This document shows, one piece after another, positions 24,278 through 32,054 of a DNA stretch of 64,000 nucleotides. The stretch lies in contig NZ_BAABHJ010000020.1 in the NCBI RefSeq assembly GCF_039542035.1, positions 62,001-126,000 of the forward strand, given 5' to 3'. Below the pieces are notes generated by a model. That model worked only from the letters and a program-made list of their open reading frames with translations. It was not told the origin of the DNA and made no database searches. This stretch comes from Actinoallomurus liliacearum. Its GTDB lineage: Bacteria; Actinomycetota; Actinomycetes; Streptosporangiales; Streptosporangiaceae. Position numbers and translations under genes: made by a program. The stretch's first letter is position 1. Each line of letters opens with the position of its first letter.

Positions 24278-25213
24278 ATGAGCACCCAGTCCGAGTCAGG
24301 GCACGGTCGGCCCGATCCGGGCCTGAACGCGATCATGAGCGAGCGGCGGCAGCTGATCAATCTCGCGTACCGCCTGCTCGGCTCCCTGGCCGACGCCGAG
24401 GACGTCGTGCAAGAGACCTACACCCGCTGGTACGCCATGTCGCCGCGGCAACAGCAGGCCATCGAATCCCCCGGCGCCTGGCTGACGAAGGTCGCCGGTC
24501 GCATCTGCCTGGACCTGCTCGGCTCGGCACGCGCCAGGCGGGAGCGCTACGTGGGCGAATGGGTCCCCGAGCCGCTGCCCGAACCCACCGAGTGGATCAA
24601 CGGGCGGTCGGACACCACGGGCGATCCGGCGGACCGGGTCACTCTCGACGAGTCGGTCAGCATGGCCTTTCTCGTCGTGCTCGAATCGATGACGCCGGCC
24701 GAGCGTGTCGCGTTCGTCCTGCACGACGTCTTCCGCTACTCCTTCGCCGAAGTGGCCGACATCGTCGGCCGTACGCCGGCGGCATGCCGCCAACTGGCCT
24801 CCTCGGCCCGTCGCCGCATCCGCACCTCGCAGGCTCCCGCGACTCCCGCAGGCCGGCAGGCCGGGATCGTCAGGGATTTCAAACAGGCGTGGGAGGCCAA
24901 GGACCTGGACGGCCTCATGGGCCTCCTCGACCCCGACGCCACGGTGATCGCCGACGGCGGCGGCCTCGTCGCCGCCACGCTCCACCCGATCGAAGGCGGC
25001 GAGCAGATCGCGCGCTACGTCATCGACCTCGCCGGCCGGGCACTCGACGACGTGACGCTCCTGGAGCGTACGGTCAACGGTCAGCCAGGTCTGGTGATCC
25101 AGCAGGACGGCGTCACCGTGACGGTGTTCGCGTTCGAGGTCGCCGACGACCGGATCAAGCGCATCTGGGCGGTACGCAACCCCGACAAGCTCGGGCCCTG
25201 GACGACGGGCTGA
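24278..25213 (+). CDS. ECF41-type sigma factor with SnoaL-like C-terminal domain (SigJ-like)
   Basis: A 311-residue sigma factor. Region 2 lies at about 18-85 (LINLAYRLLGSLADAEDVVQ), region 4 at about 130-190 (MTPAERVAFVLHDVF and a helix-turn-helix SFAEVADIVGRTPAACRQL). Residues about 205-311 form the SnoaL-like domain that, in the ECF41 group, controls sigma activity in place of a separate anti-sigma factor; NPDKL near the end is the known group motif. ECF41 genes usually sit beside an oxidoreductase or carboxymuconolactone decarboxylase-like target gene. None is intact here, but the dead FMN-reductase gene is divergent from it. AGGGAG precedes the ATG. Confidence 0.88.
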   Translation: MSTQSESGHGRPDPGLNAIMSERRQLINLAYRLLGSLADAEDVVQETYTRWYAMSPRQQQAIESPGAWLTKVAGRICLDLLGSARARRERYVGEWVPEPLPEPTEWINGRSDTTGDPADRVTLDESVSMAFLVVLESMTPAERVAFVLHDVFRYSFAEVADIVGRTPAACRQLASSARRRIRTSQAPATPAGRQAGIVRDFKQAWEAKDLDGLMGLLDPDATVIADGGGLVAATLHPIEGGEQIARYVIDLAGRALDDVTLLERTVNGQPGLVIQQDGVTVTVFAFEVADDRIKRIWAVRNPDKLGPWTTG

Positions 25214-25221
25214 CGGGAGCC

Positions 25222-25305
25222 CGTACCGAACGCTCGGCGGAAGCGGCTCTCCGGCCGCGCTTTCTGGCGGTTCGCCGCGCTCCTGCGTCGCTTCGCCGAG
25301 CGTTC
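25222..25305. repeat. Hairpin-forming intergenic repeat, copy 3 (partial)
   Basis: A shorter, diverged relative of copies 1 and 2. Its arms at 25228-25245 and 25289-25305 are complementary apart from one bulged base, with a 43-nt loop. It starts 9 bp after the sigma-factor stop codon and may serve as its terminator. Confidence 0.65.
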
Positions 25306-25348
25306 CGCTCGGCCGTAGGCATGAGCGGTCGAGTGCGGCCCGGCCCGG

Positions 25349-25864
25349 TCAGGCGCGTGGGTCGACATTCCAGGTGGTGGGAAGCTCCGTGTCGCAGAAG
25401 GCGCAGTGGTAGTCGTCGTCTCGGACGACGTTCCGCTCCGCGCAGGCCGGGCAGCGGCGGAAGACGACCGGGTGGGTGAAGGCGTCCGGGTGCTCGAGGC
25501 CGGCGCGGTCGAGAGCGTCGCGGACCACGGGCCAGGTCGTGACGTCCGGGCAGTAGCCGGTGGACTGGTTGCTGATCTCGTGCACGATCCAGCGGCCCTG
25601 CCGGTGGTGGAAGGACAACTCTCCGGCGCCCAGAACGGGCGCTCCGCCCGCACAGGCGACGTGCTCGCTTCGCCGTGGCGCCAGCCGCAGCGTCCCGGTC
25701 AGGTCGACGACAAAGGTGAAGGGCTCATCGAGTTCGGCGGCGTCTCGGCCGGTGAGCCAGGCTATGAGGTCGCCGGGAGAGCCGATCCCGTATCCCTCCT
25801 CGCCCGGCTTGACCGTCGAGAGCAGATCGACGGGACCGACGTATCGGTAGTGCCGCACGGTCAC
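25349..25864 (-). CDS. Conserved hypothetical protein with C-terminal zinc ribbon
   Basis: A 171-residue protein from GTG. Residues about 135-162 contain CPAC and CAFC, four cysteines spaced for a zinc ribbon. The first 125 residues include VVDLTGTLRLAPRRSEHV and a HEISNQSTGYCPD segment and look like an actinobacterial conserved domain with no known role. No membrane segment. Neighbours give no functional hint. Confidence 0.7.
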   Translation of the reverse strand: MTVRHYRYVGPVDLLSTVKPGEEGYGIGSPGDLIAWLTGRDAAELDEPFTFVVDLTGTLRLAPRRSEHVACAGGAPVLGAGELSFHHRQGRWIVHEISNQSTGYCPDVTTWPVVRDALDRAGLEHPDAFTHPVVFRRCPACAERNVVRDDDYHCAFCDTELPTTWNVDPRA

Positions 25865-25925
25865 CCGATCAAGCTAACCGCTGCGCCGCTGGTGGTCGGC
25901 CGAGCGCGCGGCGGGTCAGGCCGGT

Positions 25926-26279
25926 TCAGGCGAGGGCGCGGGTGGAGGCTTCGAGGATGTCGCCGAGCGCCGTACGCGCCTGGGTGAGGTCGGCGATGCG
26001 GGAGTCCAGGTCGGCCATCTGGGTTCTGAGGTGGTCGAGCACGCACGCCTGGAGCTCGGTGCCGTCGCCGGCGAAACACGGCATGAGCTCGCGGATGACC
26101 CTGGTGGGGAGCCCGGCGGCGAGCAGGGCGCGGATGCGGGCGACGGTGGCGGGGGCCTCGGGACCGTAATGGCGGTGGCCGCCCTCGCTGCGATGGCAGG
26201 TCAGCAGCCCCTGCGCCTCGTAATAGCGGAGAAGGTGGACGGCCACCCCCGTCTCGCGGGACAGCTCCCCGATCTTCAT
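25926..26279 (-). CDS. MerR family regulator
   Basis: A 117-residue protein with the MerR winged helix (MKIGELSRETGVAVHLLRYY, 1-20) and the second DNA contact RSEGGHRHYG. A long dimerisation coil (about 78-110) follows. Two cysteines (CFAGDGTELQAC, about 68-79) lie where effector-sensing residues sit in other members, but the ligand is unknown. It is divergent from the monooxygenase gene, and the 64-bp gap contains a MerR-type promoter. Confidence 0.9.
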   Translation of the reverse strand: MKIGELSRETGVAVHLLRYYEAQGLLTCHRSEGGHRHYGPEAPATVARIRALLAAGLPTRVIRELMPCFAGDGTELQACVLDHLRTQMADLDSRIADLTQARTALGDILEASTRALA

Positions 26280-26304
26280 GTGACGCACCCCACAGGAAAG
26301 CGAC

Positions 26305-26336
26305 TTGAACCTCACATCGATATGAGATCTTAGCGT
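26305..26336 (+). promoter_or_regulatory. MerR-type long-spacer promoter with central dyad
   Basis: TTGAAC (26305-26310) and TAGCGT (26331-26336) are 20 bp apart, longer than a normal spacer and typical of MerR-activated promoters. The dyad CTCACATCGATATGAG (26311-26326) fills the spacer. The monooxygenase ATG is 7 nt beyond the -10 box, so its mRNA is probably leaderless. Confidence 0.65.
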
Positions 26337-26343
26337 TGGGCGC

Positions 26344-26673
26344 ATGACGACGACATCGACGGCACAGATCCCCGTTTCCCTCTACGGATTCCTGACCCCC
26401 AGGCCCGGCCACGCCGACGAACTCCGGCGGTTGCTGATGGACCTGGTCGAGCCGTCCCGAGGGCACGAGGGCAGCCTTCAGTACCACCTCCACGAGCAGG
26501 AGGACGGCCGGTTCTTCCTGTACGAGATCTGGCGTTCGCGGGAGGGCCTCGACCGGCACAACGCGACCCCGCTGCTGCGCGCCTTCATGGACGAACTGCC
26601 GGCGCACCTGGAAGGGACCCCCGAGGCGTACTTCGGCGTGCTGAGAAGTCCCTATCCGACCGTTGGGGCCTGA
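26344..26673 (+). CDS. Antibiotic-biosynthesis-monooxygenase-domain protein
   Basis: A 109-residue ABM-fold protein: VSLYGFLTPRPGHADELR, then HEGSLQYHLHEQEDG and FLYEIWRSREGLDRHNATP, the usual order for small quinol monooxygenases of the YgiN type. These cofactor-free dimers oxidise quinols or polyketides or detoxify reactive quinones. The divergent MerR regulator and the dedicated promoter suggest induction by a toxic small molecule. The methyltransferase gene follows after 47 bp. Confidence 0.85.
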   Translation: MTTTSTAQIPVSLYGFLTPRPGHADELRRLLMDLVEPSRGHEGSLQYHLHEQEDGRFFLYEIWRSREGLDRHNATPLLRAFMDELPAHLEGTPEAYFGVLRSPYPTVGA

Positions 26674-26720
26674 GCGGAAAATCGGAGGACTTCGGGCGGA
26701 GCAGACCGCAAGATGCAGCC

Positions 26721-27470
26721 ATGGACCGTCAGGAAATCAGCGCCATCGCCCACGGCGACCATCCCATCGCGGCTCCGATCTCGGACGAATCGGTGGGGGT
26801 CCTGCTCGATCGCGCTCTCCGGCGGAGCGACGAACGGGTCCTCGATCTCGGCTGTGGAGCGGGGACCTGGTTGATACGTGCGCTGGCCGACCGTCCCGGG
26901 CTGCGGGCGGTGGGCGTCGACACCGACGCCTCGGCGATCGCTCGCGCGGAGAAGGCCGCGACCGCCGCAGGAGTGGCCGACCGGGTCGTCTTCCACGCGA
27001 TGGATGCCAAGGACTTCACCGCACCGAACCGATTCGATCTGGTGCTCAGCGTGGGCGCCGCCCATGCCTTCGGCGGGCTCCTGCCGACCCTCGACGCGGC
27101 CGCTGGTCATCTCGCGTCCGACGGCGGGCTGCTCGTCGGTGACGGCTTCTGGGAACGTCCGCCGGGCCGGGCGACTCTCGACGCCGGGTTCGAGGCCGAG
27201 GAGTACGACGATCTCGCCACGACCGTCGACCGGATCACGGACCGCGGGTGGGTGCCGATCTACGGGCACGTCAGCACACGGCAGGAGTGGGACGACTACG
27301 AATGGTCCTGGACCGGCACCCTGTCTCGCTGGGCTCTCGAACACCCCGAGCATCCGGACAGTGATCAGGCCCTCAGGGCCGCGGCCGAGCACCGTACCGA
27401 CTGGCTGCACGGCTATCGCGGCACTTTCGGATTCCTCACCCTCTGCCTGCGCCGCGCGCATGACCGCTGA
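26721..27470 (+). CDS. Class I SAM-dependent methyltransferase
   Basis: A 249-residue Rossmann methyltransferase: motif I VLDLGCGAGTW (about 40-50), acidic VGVDTDASAI, then HAMDAKDF and LVLSVGAAHAF. The C-terminal half is rich in Trp and acidic residues (EWDDYEWSWTG). The substrate is unknown; the arrangement resembles small-molecule methyltransferases. It may be read from the MerR-controlled promoter and ends at a strong hairpin. Confidence 0.88.
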   Translation: MDRQEISAIAHGDHPIAAPISDESVGVLLDRALRRSDERVLDLGCGAGTWLIRALADRPGLRAVGVDTDASAIARAEKAATAAGVADRVVFHAMDAKDFTAPNRFDLVLSVGAAHAFGGLLPTLDAAAGHLASDGGLLVGDGFWERPPGRATLDAGFEAEEYDDLATTVDRITDRGWVPIYGHVSTRQEWDDYEWSWTGTLSRWALEHPEHPDSDQALRAAAEHRTDWLHGYRGTFGFLTLCLRRAHDR

Positions 27471-27514
27471 GCCGTTCGCAGGCTCCCGAGCGGCGTCGCC
27501 TGCCGCCGCCGCTA

Positions 27515-27548
27515 AAGGGGCCGGCGCGGTTCTCCGCGCCGGCCCCTT
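27515..27548. terminator. Bidirectional hairpin terminator, 15-bp stem
   Basis: Arms 27515-27529 (AAGGGGCCGGCGCGG) and 27534-27548 are exact complements around a TTCT loop, between the methyltransferase and the convergent dioxygenase gene. Confidence 0.85.
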
Positions 27549-27640
27549 CGTACGCCGCTCGTCTCTGGCGGCCACGGCGGCATGCCGGGCGGGGACCGGG
27601 CGACCCGCCCGGCGCAACTTCAGGCGGGTCGCCCGGGGGT

Positions 27641-28531
27641 TCACGGGGTGGCGTCGGGGTTCACGCCGACGACGATCGTGGCGAGCAGGCCGTGGGTGAT
27701 CGGGCCCTTGCGGAGCGGGCGCAGGGTCAGGAGGCCGGCCGATCCGCCGCTCTGGTAGATGCCGTCCTCCTCCAGCGTCGTGCGCCGGGTGGTGTTGACG
27801 GCGTACGGCTGGAGCCCGGCGATCCGCTCGGTGACGTTCTCGTCGAAGAAGAACTGGCCGGTGTGGGCCACGTGGCCGCCGGTGTACTTCCGGCCGACGA
27901 TCCTGCCGCCGAGGTGGACCTTGGCGTGGATGTGGATCGCCCGGCCGATGTACCAGCCCGGGTACAGCGTGCGGAACTCCACGACGCCGTGCCGGTCGGT
28001 GAGCTGGACGCCCCGCAGGAAGGTGAGCTTGTCGGTCGGCTCGGCGTGCCCTCCACCGCCGCCCGGCGGCGGTGAGCCCGGCGGCGGCGCCGTCGGCGTG
28101 CCGGTCGGCGGTGGCCCGCCACCGGGGCCGCCGCCGTTCGCGCCGCCGACGCCCATGGCGGTGTACCCGGAGTACTCGCCGAGCGCGTCGCAGTGCCAGA
28201 CGTCCAGTGCGGCCCTCGGGATGGCCGCGCAGGTGGCCGCGTTGACGACGGTGGCGCGCAGGATGAGGGGCACGCCCTCCTTGCGCTCGGTGATGTCGCG
28301 GCGGAAGAGTTCGTAGTCGAGGTAGTAGGGGCCCTCGACCATCTCCGGCGCGAGCACGCACGCCGGGCTCGGGCCGCCTGGCGTGCGGGTGGTGGAGGCG
28401 CCGGCCGCCGCGCGGCCCAGCGCGACGACTCCGGCGGCGCCGAGACCCGCCCCGCCGAGGACGGTGAGTGCCGCGCGGCGGTTCACGCCGCCGGCTCTCG
28501 GGGACTGCTCCTGCTGTTCGTGGTCGGTCAT
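27641..28531 (-). CDS. Secreted intradiol ring-cleavage dioxygenase (Tat signal)
   Basis: A 296-residue protein. RR at 18-19 followed by AALTVLGGAGLGAAGVVAL is a Tat-type signal, so export in folded form with bound iron is likely. The catalytic domain shows the family tyrosines (EGPYYLDYELFRRDI and GWYIGRA) and the two iron histidines in AIHIHAKVH. The enzyme should cleave catechol-like rings between the hydroxyls. An insertion of about 30 Gly/Pro residues (around 155-190) interrupts the domain. Secreted members are known in actinomycetes and are linked to lignin-derived aromatics. The ATG at 28531 follows GGTGGG. Confidence 0.9.
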   Translation of the reverse strand: MTDHEQQEQSPRAGGVNRRAALTVLGGAGLGAAGVVALGRAAAGASTTRTPGGPSPACVLAPEMVEGPYYLDYELFRRDITERKEGVPLILRATVVNAATCAAIPRAALDVWHCDALGEYSGYTAMGVGGANGGGPGGGPPPTGTPTAPPPGSPPPGGGGGHAEPTDKLTFLRGVQLTDRHGVVEFRTLYPGWYIGRAIHIHAKVHLGGRIVGRKYTGGHVAHTGQFFFDENVTERIAGLQPYAVNTTRRTTLEEDGIYQSGGSAGLLTLRPLRKGPITHGLLATIVVGVNPDATP

Positions 28532-28731
28532 GCGCTCGCCCACCCTCGGTTGACAACGGCTATGACGGTCAGTCGTCCCCCGCGTGGAGGACGCTAGGCG
28601 TGGCGCGTGAGATTCAGATGAGACCGAACTGAGAACCGTGAGATTTCGCCGCCGTCCGTCGATCCGACGGAGCGCGGTTCGTACAGGAAGTGAGACGCGG
28701 CAGAGCGCCGGCACCGAGGAGAGGAGCTCCG

Positions 28732-29079
28732 ATGAAGCAGTACATGCTCACCGTCTACCAGCCCGACGAGGGCACGCCGCCCGCCGCCGAGCTGGAGAAG
28801 ATCATGCGGAAGGTCGAGGCCTGGGACGAGGAGCTCAAGGCCGCCGACGCCTGGGTCTTCACGGGAGGGCTGTACCCCGCCGGCACGGCCACGGTCGTAC
28901 GGCTCCGGGACGGCGAGACGCTGATCACCGACGGCCCGTACACCGAGGGCAAGGAGCACATCGGCGGCTTCACGATCATCCGGGTGGCCGATCTGGACGC
29001 CGCGCTGAAGTGGGCGGAGGAGTTCACCCGCATCACGACGCTGCCCGTCGAGGTGCGTCCGATGCCGGCCGACGACTGA
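28732..29079 (+). CDS. YciI (DGPF)-domain protein
   Basis: A 115-residue protein starting MKQYMLTVYQPDEGTPP and carrying the family core LITDGPYTEGKEHIGGFTII near residues 63-82. YciI-like proteins are small dimeric ferredoxin-like folds without a proven activity. The gene stops 1 bp before the sigma-factor start. ECF42 sigma factors are established partners of DGPF genes, usually as targets, so this protein is probably regulated by the neighbouring factor. GAGGAGAGGAG precedes the ATG. Confidence 0.9.
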   Translation: MKQYMLTVYQPDEGTPPAAELEKIMRKVEAWDEELKAADAWVFTGGLYPAGTATVVRLRDGETLITDGPYTEGKEHIGGFTIIRVADLDAALKWAEEFTRITTLPVEVRPMPADD

Positions 29080-29080
29080 C

Positions 29081-30331
29081 GTGTCCGCGTCTTCCGCCAC
29101 CGCGCGGGTCGAGCAGGTGTTCCGTGCGGAATACGGCCGCGCGGTGGCCGTCCTGGTCCGCGTCTTCGGCGACATCGGGATCGCCGAGGAGGCGGTCCAG
29201 GACGCCTTCGCCGAGGCGCTGCGGCGCTGGCCGTCCGCCGGGCCGCCGCCGAGCCCGGCGGGATGGATCATCACCACCGCCCGCAACCGCGTGATCGACC
29301 GGCTGCGGCGGGAGGCCTCACGCGCGGACCGGCACGCCCAGGCCGCCCTGCTGTACGCCGCCGACGAGCCACCCGAGGAGGGTCCGGTGCGCGACGACCG
29401 GCTCCGTTTGATCTTCACCTGCTGCCATCCGGCACTGGCACCGGCCGCGCGGGTCGCGCTGACACTCCGGCTCCTGGGCGGCCTGACCACCGCGGAGATC
29501 GCCCGCGCGTTCCTGGTGCCCGAGCCGACGATGGCTCAGCGGCTCGTCCGGGCGAAGGGGAAGATCCGCGACGCCGGGATCCCGTACCGGATCCCCGACG
29601 AGGCGGACCTGCCCGACCGGCTGCGAGCCGTGCTGGCCGTCGTCTACCTGATCTTCAACGAGGGCTACGTGGCCGGCTCCGGTGATCGGCTGGTCCGGGA
29701 GGAGCTGTGCGCGGAGGCGATCCGCCTCGGCCGGCTCCTGGCCGAGCTGATGCCCGACGAACCGGAGGTCGCGGGCCTGCTCGCACTGATGCTCCTGCTG
29801 GAGTCGCGCCGGGCGGCCCGCACCGGGCCCGACGGGTCCCTGGTCCCGCTGCCCGAGCAGGACCGGAGCCTCTGGGACCGGGACCTGATCGCCGAGGGAC
29901 AGGACCTCGTCCGCCGGTGTCTACGGCGTGATCGGCCGGGGCCGTACCAGATCCAGGCGGCGATCAACGCGGTGCACAGTGACGCGCCGGACGCCGCCGC
30001 CACGGACTGGGGACAGATCCTGCGGCTGTACGACCTGCAGCTCGCCCTCGCCCCGAGCCCGATCGTGGCGCTGAACCGCGCCGTCGCGGTGGCCGAGGTG
30101 GCGGGCCCCGAGGCGGCGCTCGCGCTCGTCGACGCTCTGGACCTCGACCGCCACCACGTGTACCACGCCGTACGGGCCGACCTGCTGCGCCGCCTCGGCC
30201 GCACCATTGAGGCCGAGCCGGCGTACGAGGCGGCGATCGCCCGCACCGAGAACACCGTCGAACGCGACTTCCTGCGCCTTCGCCTTCAGGCGCTCACCGG
30301 CGAGGGGCCGGAGGTCACAGCACCCGGCTGA
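29081..30331 (+). CDS. ECF42-type sigma factor with C-terminal TPR-like extension
   Basis: A 416-residue protein from GTG. Sigma-70 region 2 lies at about 8-75 and region 4 at about 110-170 (LTLRLLGGLTTAEIARAFLVPEPTMAQRLVRAK split over two helices). The remaining 240 residues are helical with YLIFNEGYVAG, and the NAVHSDAPDAAATDWGQI and ALNRAVAVAEVAG segments typical of the ECF42 extension, thought to regulate the factor without an anti-sigma protein. It forms an operon with the YciI gene. Its 3' end overlaps the convergent ABC ATPase gene by 17 bp. Confidence 0.92.
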   Translation: MSASSATARVEQVFRAEYGRAVAVLVRVFGDIGIAEEAVQDAFAEALRRWPSAGPPPSPAGWIITTARNRVIDRLRREASRADRHAQAALLYAADEPPEEGPVRDDRLRLIFTCCHPALAPAARVALTLRLLGGLTTAEIARAFLVPEPTMAQRLVRAKGKIRDAGIPYRIPDEADLPDRLRAVLAVVYLIFNEGYVAGSGDRLVREELCAEAIRLGRLLAELMPDEPEVAGLLALMLLLESRRAARTGPDGSLVPLPEQDRSLWDRDLIAEGQDLVRRCLRRDRPGPYQIQAAINAVHSDAPDAAATDWGQILRLYDLQLALAPSPIVALNRAVAVAEVAGPEAALALVDALDLDRHHVYHAVRADLLRRLGRTIEAEPAYEAAIARTENTVERDFLRLRLQALTGEGPEVTAPG

Positions 30332-31100
30332 GGAACGCCCGCGTCCGCGGGTTGGACGGGGCGTCCAGCACCTGCGCGGGCGGACCCGACTCGACGATCA
30401 CACCGCCGTCCATGAACACGACCCGGTCGGCGACCTCCCGCGCGAACCCGATCTCGTGCGTCACCACCACCATCGTCAGGCCCTCCTCGGCCAGCGCCTT
30501 CATGGTGGCCAGGACCTCGCCGACCAGCTCGGGGTCCAGCGCACTGGTCGGCTCGTCGAACAGCATCAGCTTCGGCCGCATCGCCAGCGCACGGGCGATC
30601 GCGACCCGCTGCTGCTGCCCGCCCGACAACTGCCGCGGGTACGCTCCGGCCCGGTCCTCCAGGCCGACCTTCCGCAGCAGTTCCCGCGCACGCTCCCGGG
30701 CCTGCGCGCGCGGCTCGCCGCGTACGCCCGTCGGCGCCTCGATCACGTTCTGCAGGACCGTCAGGTGCGGAAACAGGTTGAACTGCTGAAACACCATGCC
30801 GATCTCACGGCGCTGCCGGGTGACCTCGCGCTTGCGCAGATGCCGCACCCGGCCGCCGTCCGCGCGGAACCCGATCAGCTCGCCGTCGACGTGGATGGAC
30901 CCGCCGTCGATCGTCTCCAGGTGGTTGATGCACCGCAGGAACGTCGACTTGCCCGACCCGGACGGGCCCAGCACCACGACGACCTCTCCCGCGTGCACGT
31001 CCAGGTCGATCCCCTTGAGCACCTCCAGGTGCCCGAACCGCTTGCGGACCTGCCAGGCCCGCACCATCGGCGGCGTGTCGACCAACGGTTCTGCGGTCAC
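30315..31100 (-). CDS. Polar amino-acid-type ABC transporter ATPase
   Basis: A 261-residue ATPase with Walker A GPSGSGKS (about 51-58), signature LSGGQQQR, Walker B LMLFDEPTSALDPE and H-loop VVTHE, all intact. The sequence is of the GlnQ/HisP class that imports polar amino acids or similar compounds. It is the last gene of a five-gene cluster and overlaps the permease gene by 4 bp (ATGA). Confidence 0.95.
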   Translation of the reverse strand: MTAEPLVDTPPMVRAWQVRKRFGHLEVLKGIDLDVHAGEVVVVLGPSGSGKSTFLRCINHLETIDGGSIHVDGELIGFRADGGRVRHLRKREVTRQRREIGMVFQQFNLFPHLTVLQNVIEAPTGVRGEPRAQARERARELLRKVGLEDRAGAYPRQLSGGQQQRVAIARALAMRPKLMLFDEPTSALDPELVGEVLATMKALAEEGLTMVVVTHEIGFAREVADRVVFMDGGVIVESGPPAQVLDAPSNPRTRAFLSRVL

Positions 31101-32047
31101 GATGGCACCTCCGGAGTCGTCGGGGCGGCCTGAGCGCGGCGGCGCATGAGAACGAAGCTCCAGAAACCCTGCGGCGCGTTACGGGTCGCGCCGCGGGCGT
31201 AGTGCCGCTCGATGAACGACTGCCCCACGTACAGCACCGAGGTGATCACCAGGTACCAGAGGCAGGCGACGATCAGCAGCGGGATCGTCTGGAACGTCCG
31301 GTTGTAGATTGACTGAACGGTGTAGAGCAGGTCGGCCAGCGCGATCACGCTGACCAGCGACGTCGCCTTCAGCATGTTGATCACCTGGCTGCCCGTCGGC
31401 GGCACGATGAACCGCATCGCCTGCGGCAGGACGATCCGCCGCAGCGTCCGCGCGTCGCTCATGCCCAGCGCGTGCGCCGCCTCCATCTGCCCCGGGTCGA
31501 CCGCCAGCAGCCCACCGCGGATGATCTCCGCCATGTACGCCGCCTCGTTCAGCCCCAGGCCGAGGATCGCCGCCAGCAACGGCGTGATCAGATGATTCGT
31601 CGACCCGCTCGCGAACTCCGGCCCGAACGGCACTCCGACCGACACCCGCGGCAGCAGCGCCGACAGGTTGTACCAGAACACCAGTTGCACGAGCACCGGG
31701 ATGCCGCGGAAGAACCAGACGTACGCCCCGCACGACGCCCGCAGCAGGGGGTTGTCCGACAGCCGCCCCACCGCCAGCAGCACCCCGCCCACGATGCCGA
31801 CCGCCATCGCGATCACCGTGAGCTCCAGCGTCGTCACGATCCCCTGGCCGATGATCTGGGCGTTGAAGTAGCGCCCGACGACGTCCCACTCGAAGTTGTC
31901 GTTGGTCACCAGCAGGTGGACGAGCTGTGCCGCCAGCACCATCAGGATCAGCGAGGCCACCCACCGCAGCGGATGCCGGGTGCGCGCCGCGCCGGCGACA
32001 TCGACCTGCGGGTCGGTGTCGCGGGAGGTCTTCTCCGTCACTGCCAC
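31097..32047 (-). CDS. Polar amino-acid-type ABC transporter permease
   Basis: A 316-residue permease with about six membrane helices and the ATPase-docking EAA loop EAAHALGMSDARTLRRIVLP near residues 205-224. The N-terminal 25 residues are hydrophilic. It couples the binding protein encoded just upstream to the ATPase encoded downstream. Substrate unknown; the adjacent amidase suggests a nitrogen-containing solute. Confidence 0.93.
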   Translation of the reverse strand: MAVTEKTSRDTDPQVDVAGAARTRHPLRWVASLILMVLAAQLVHLLVTNDNFEWDVVGRYFNAQIIGQGIVTTLELTVIAMAVGIVGGVLLAVGRLSDNPLLRASCGAYVWFFRGIPVLVQLVFWYNLSALLPRVSVGVPFGPEFASGSTNHLITPLLAAILGLGLNEAAYMAEIIRGGLLAVDPGQMEAAHALGMSDARTLRRIVLPQAMRFIVPPTGSQVINMLKATSLVSVIALADLLYTVQSIYNRTFQTIPLLIVACLWYLVITSVLYVGQSFIERHYARGATRNAPQGFWSFVLMRRRAQAAPTTPEVPS

Positions 32048-32054
32048 GAAAGGT

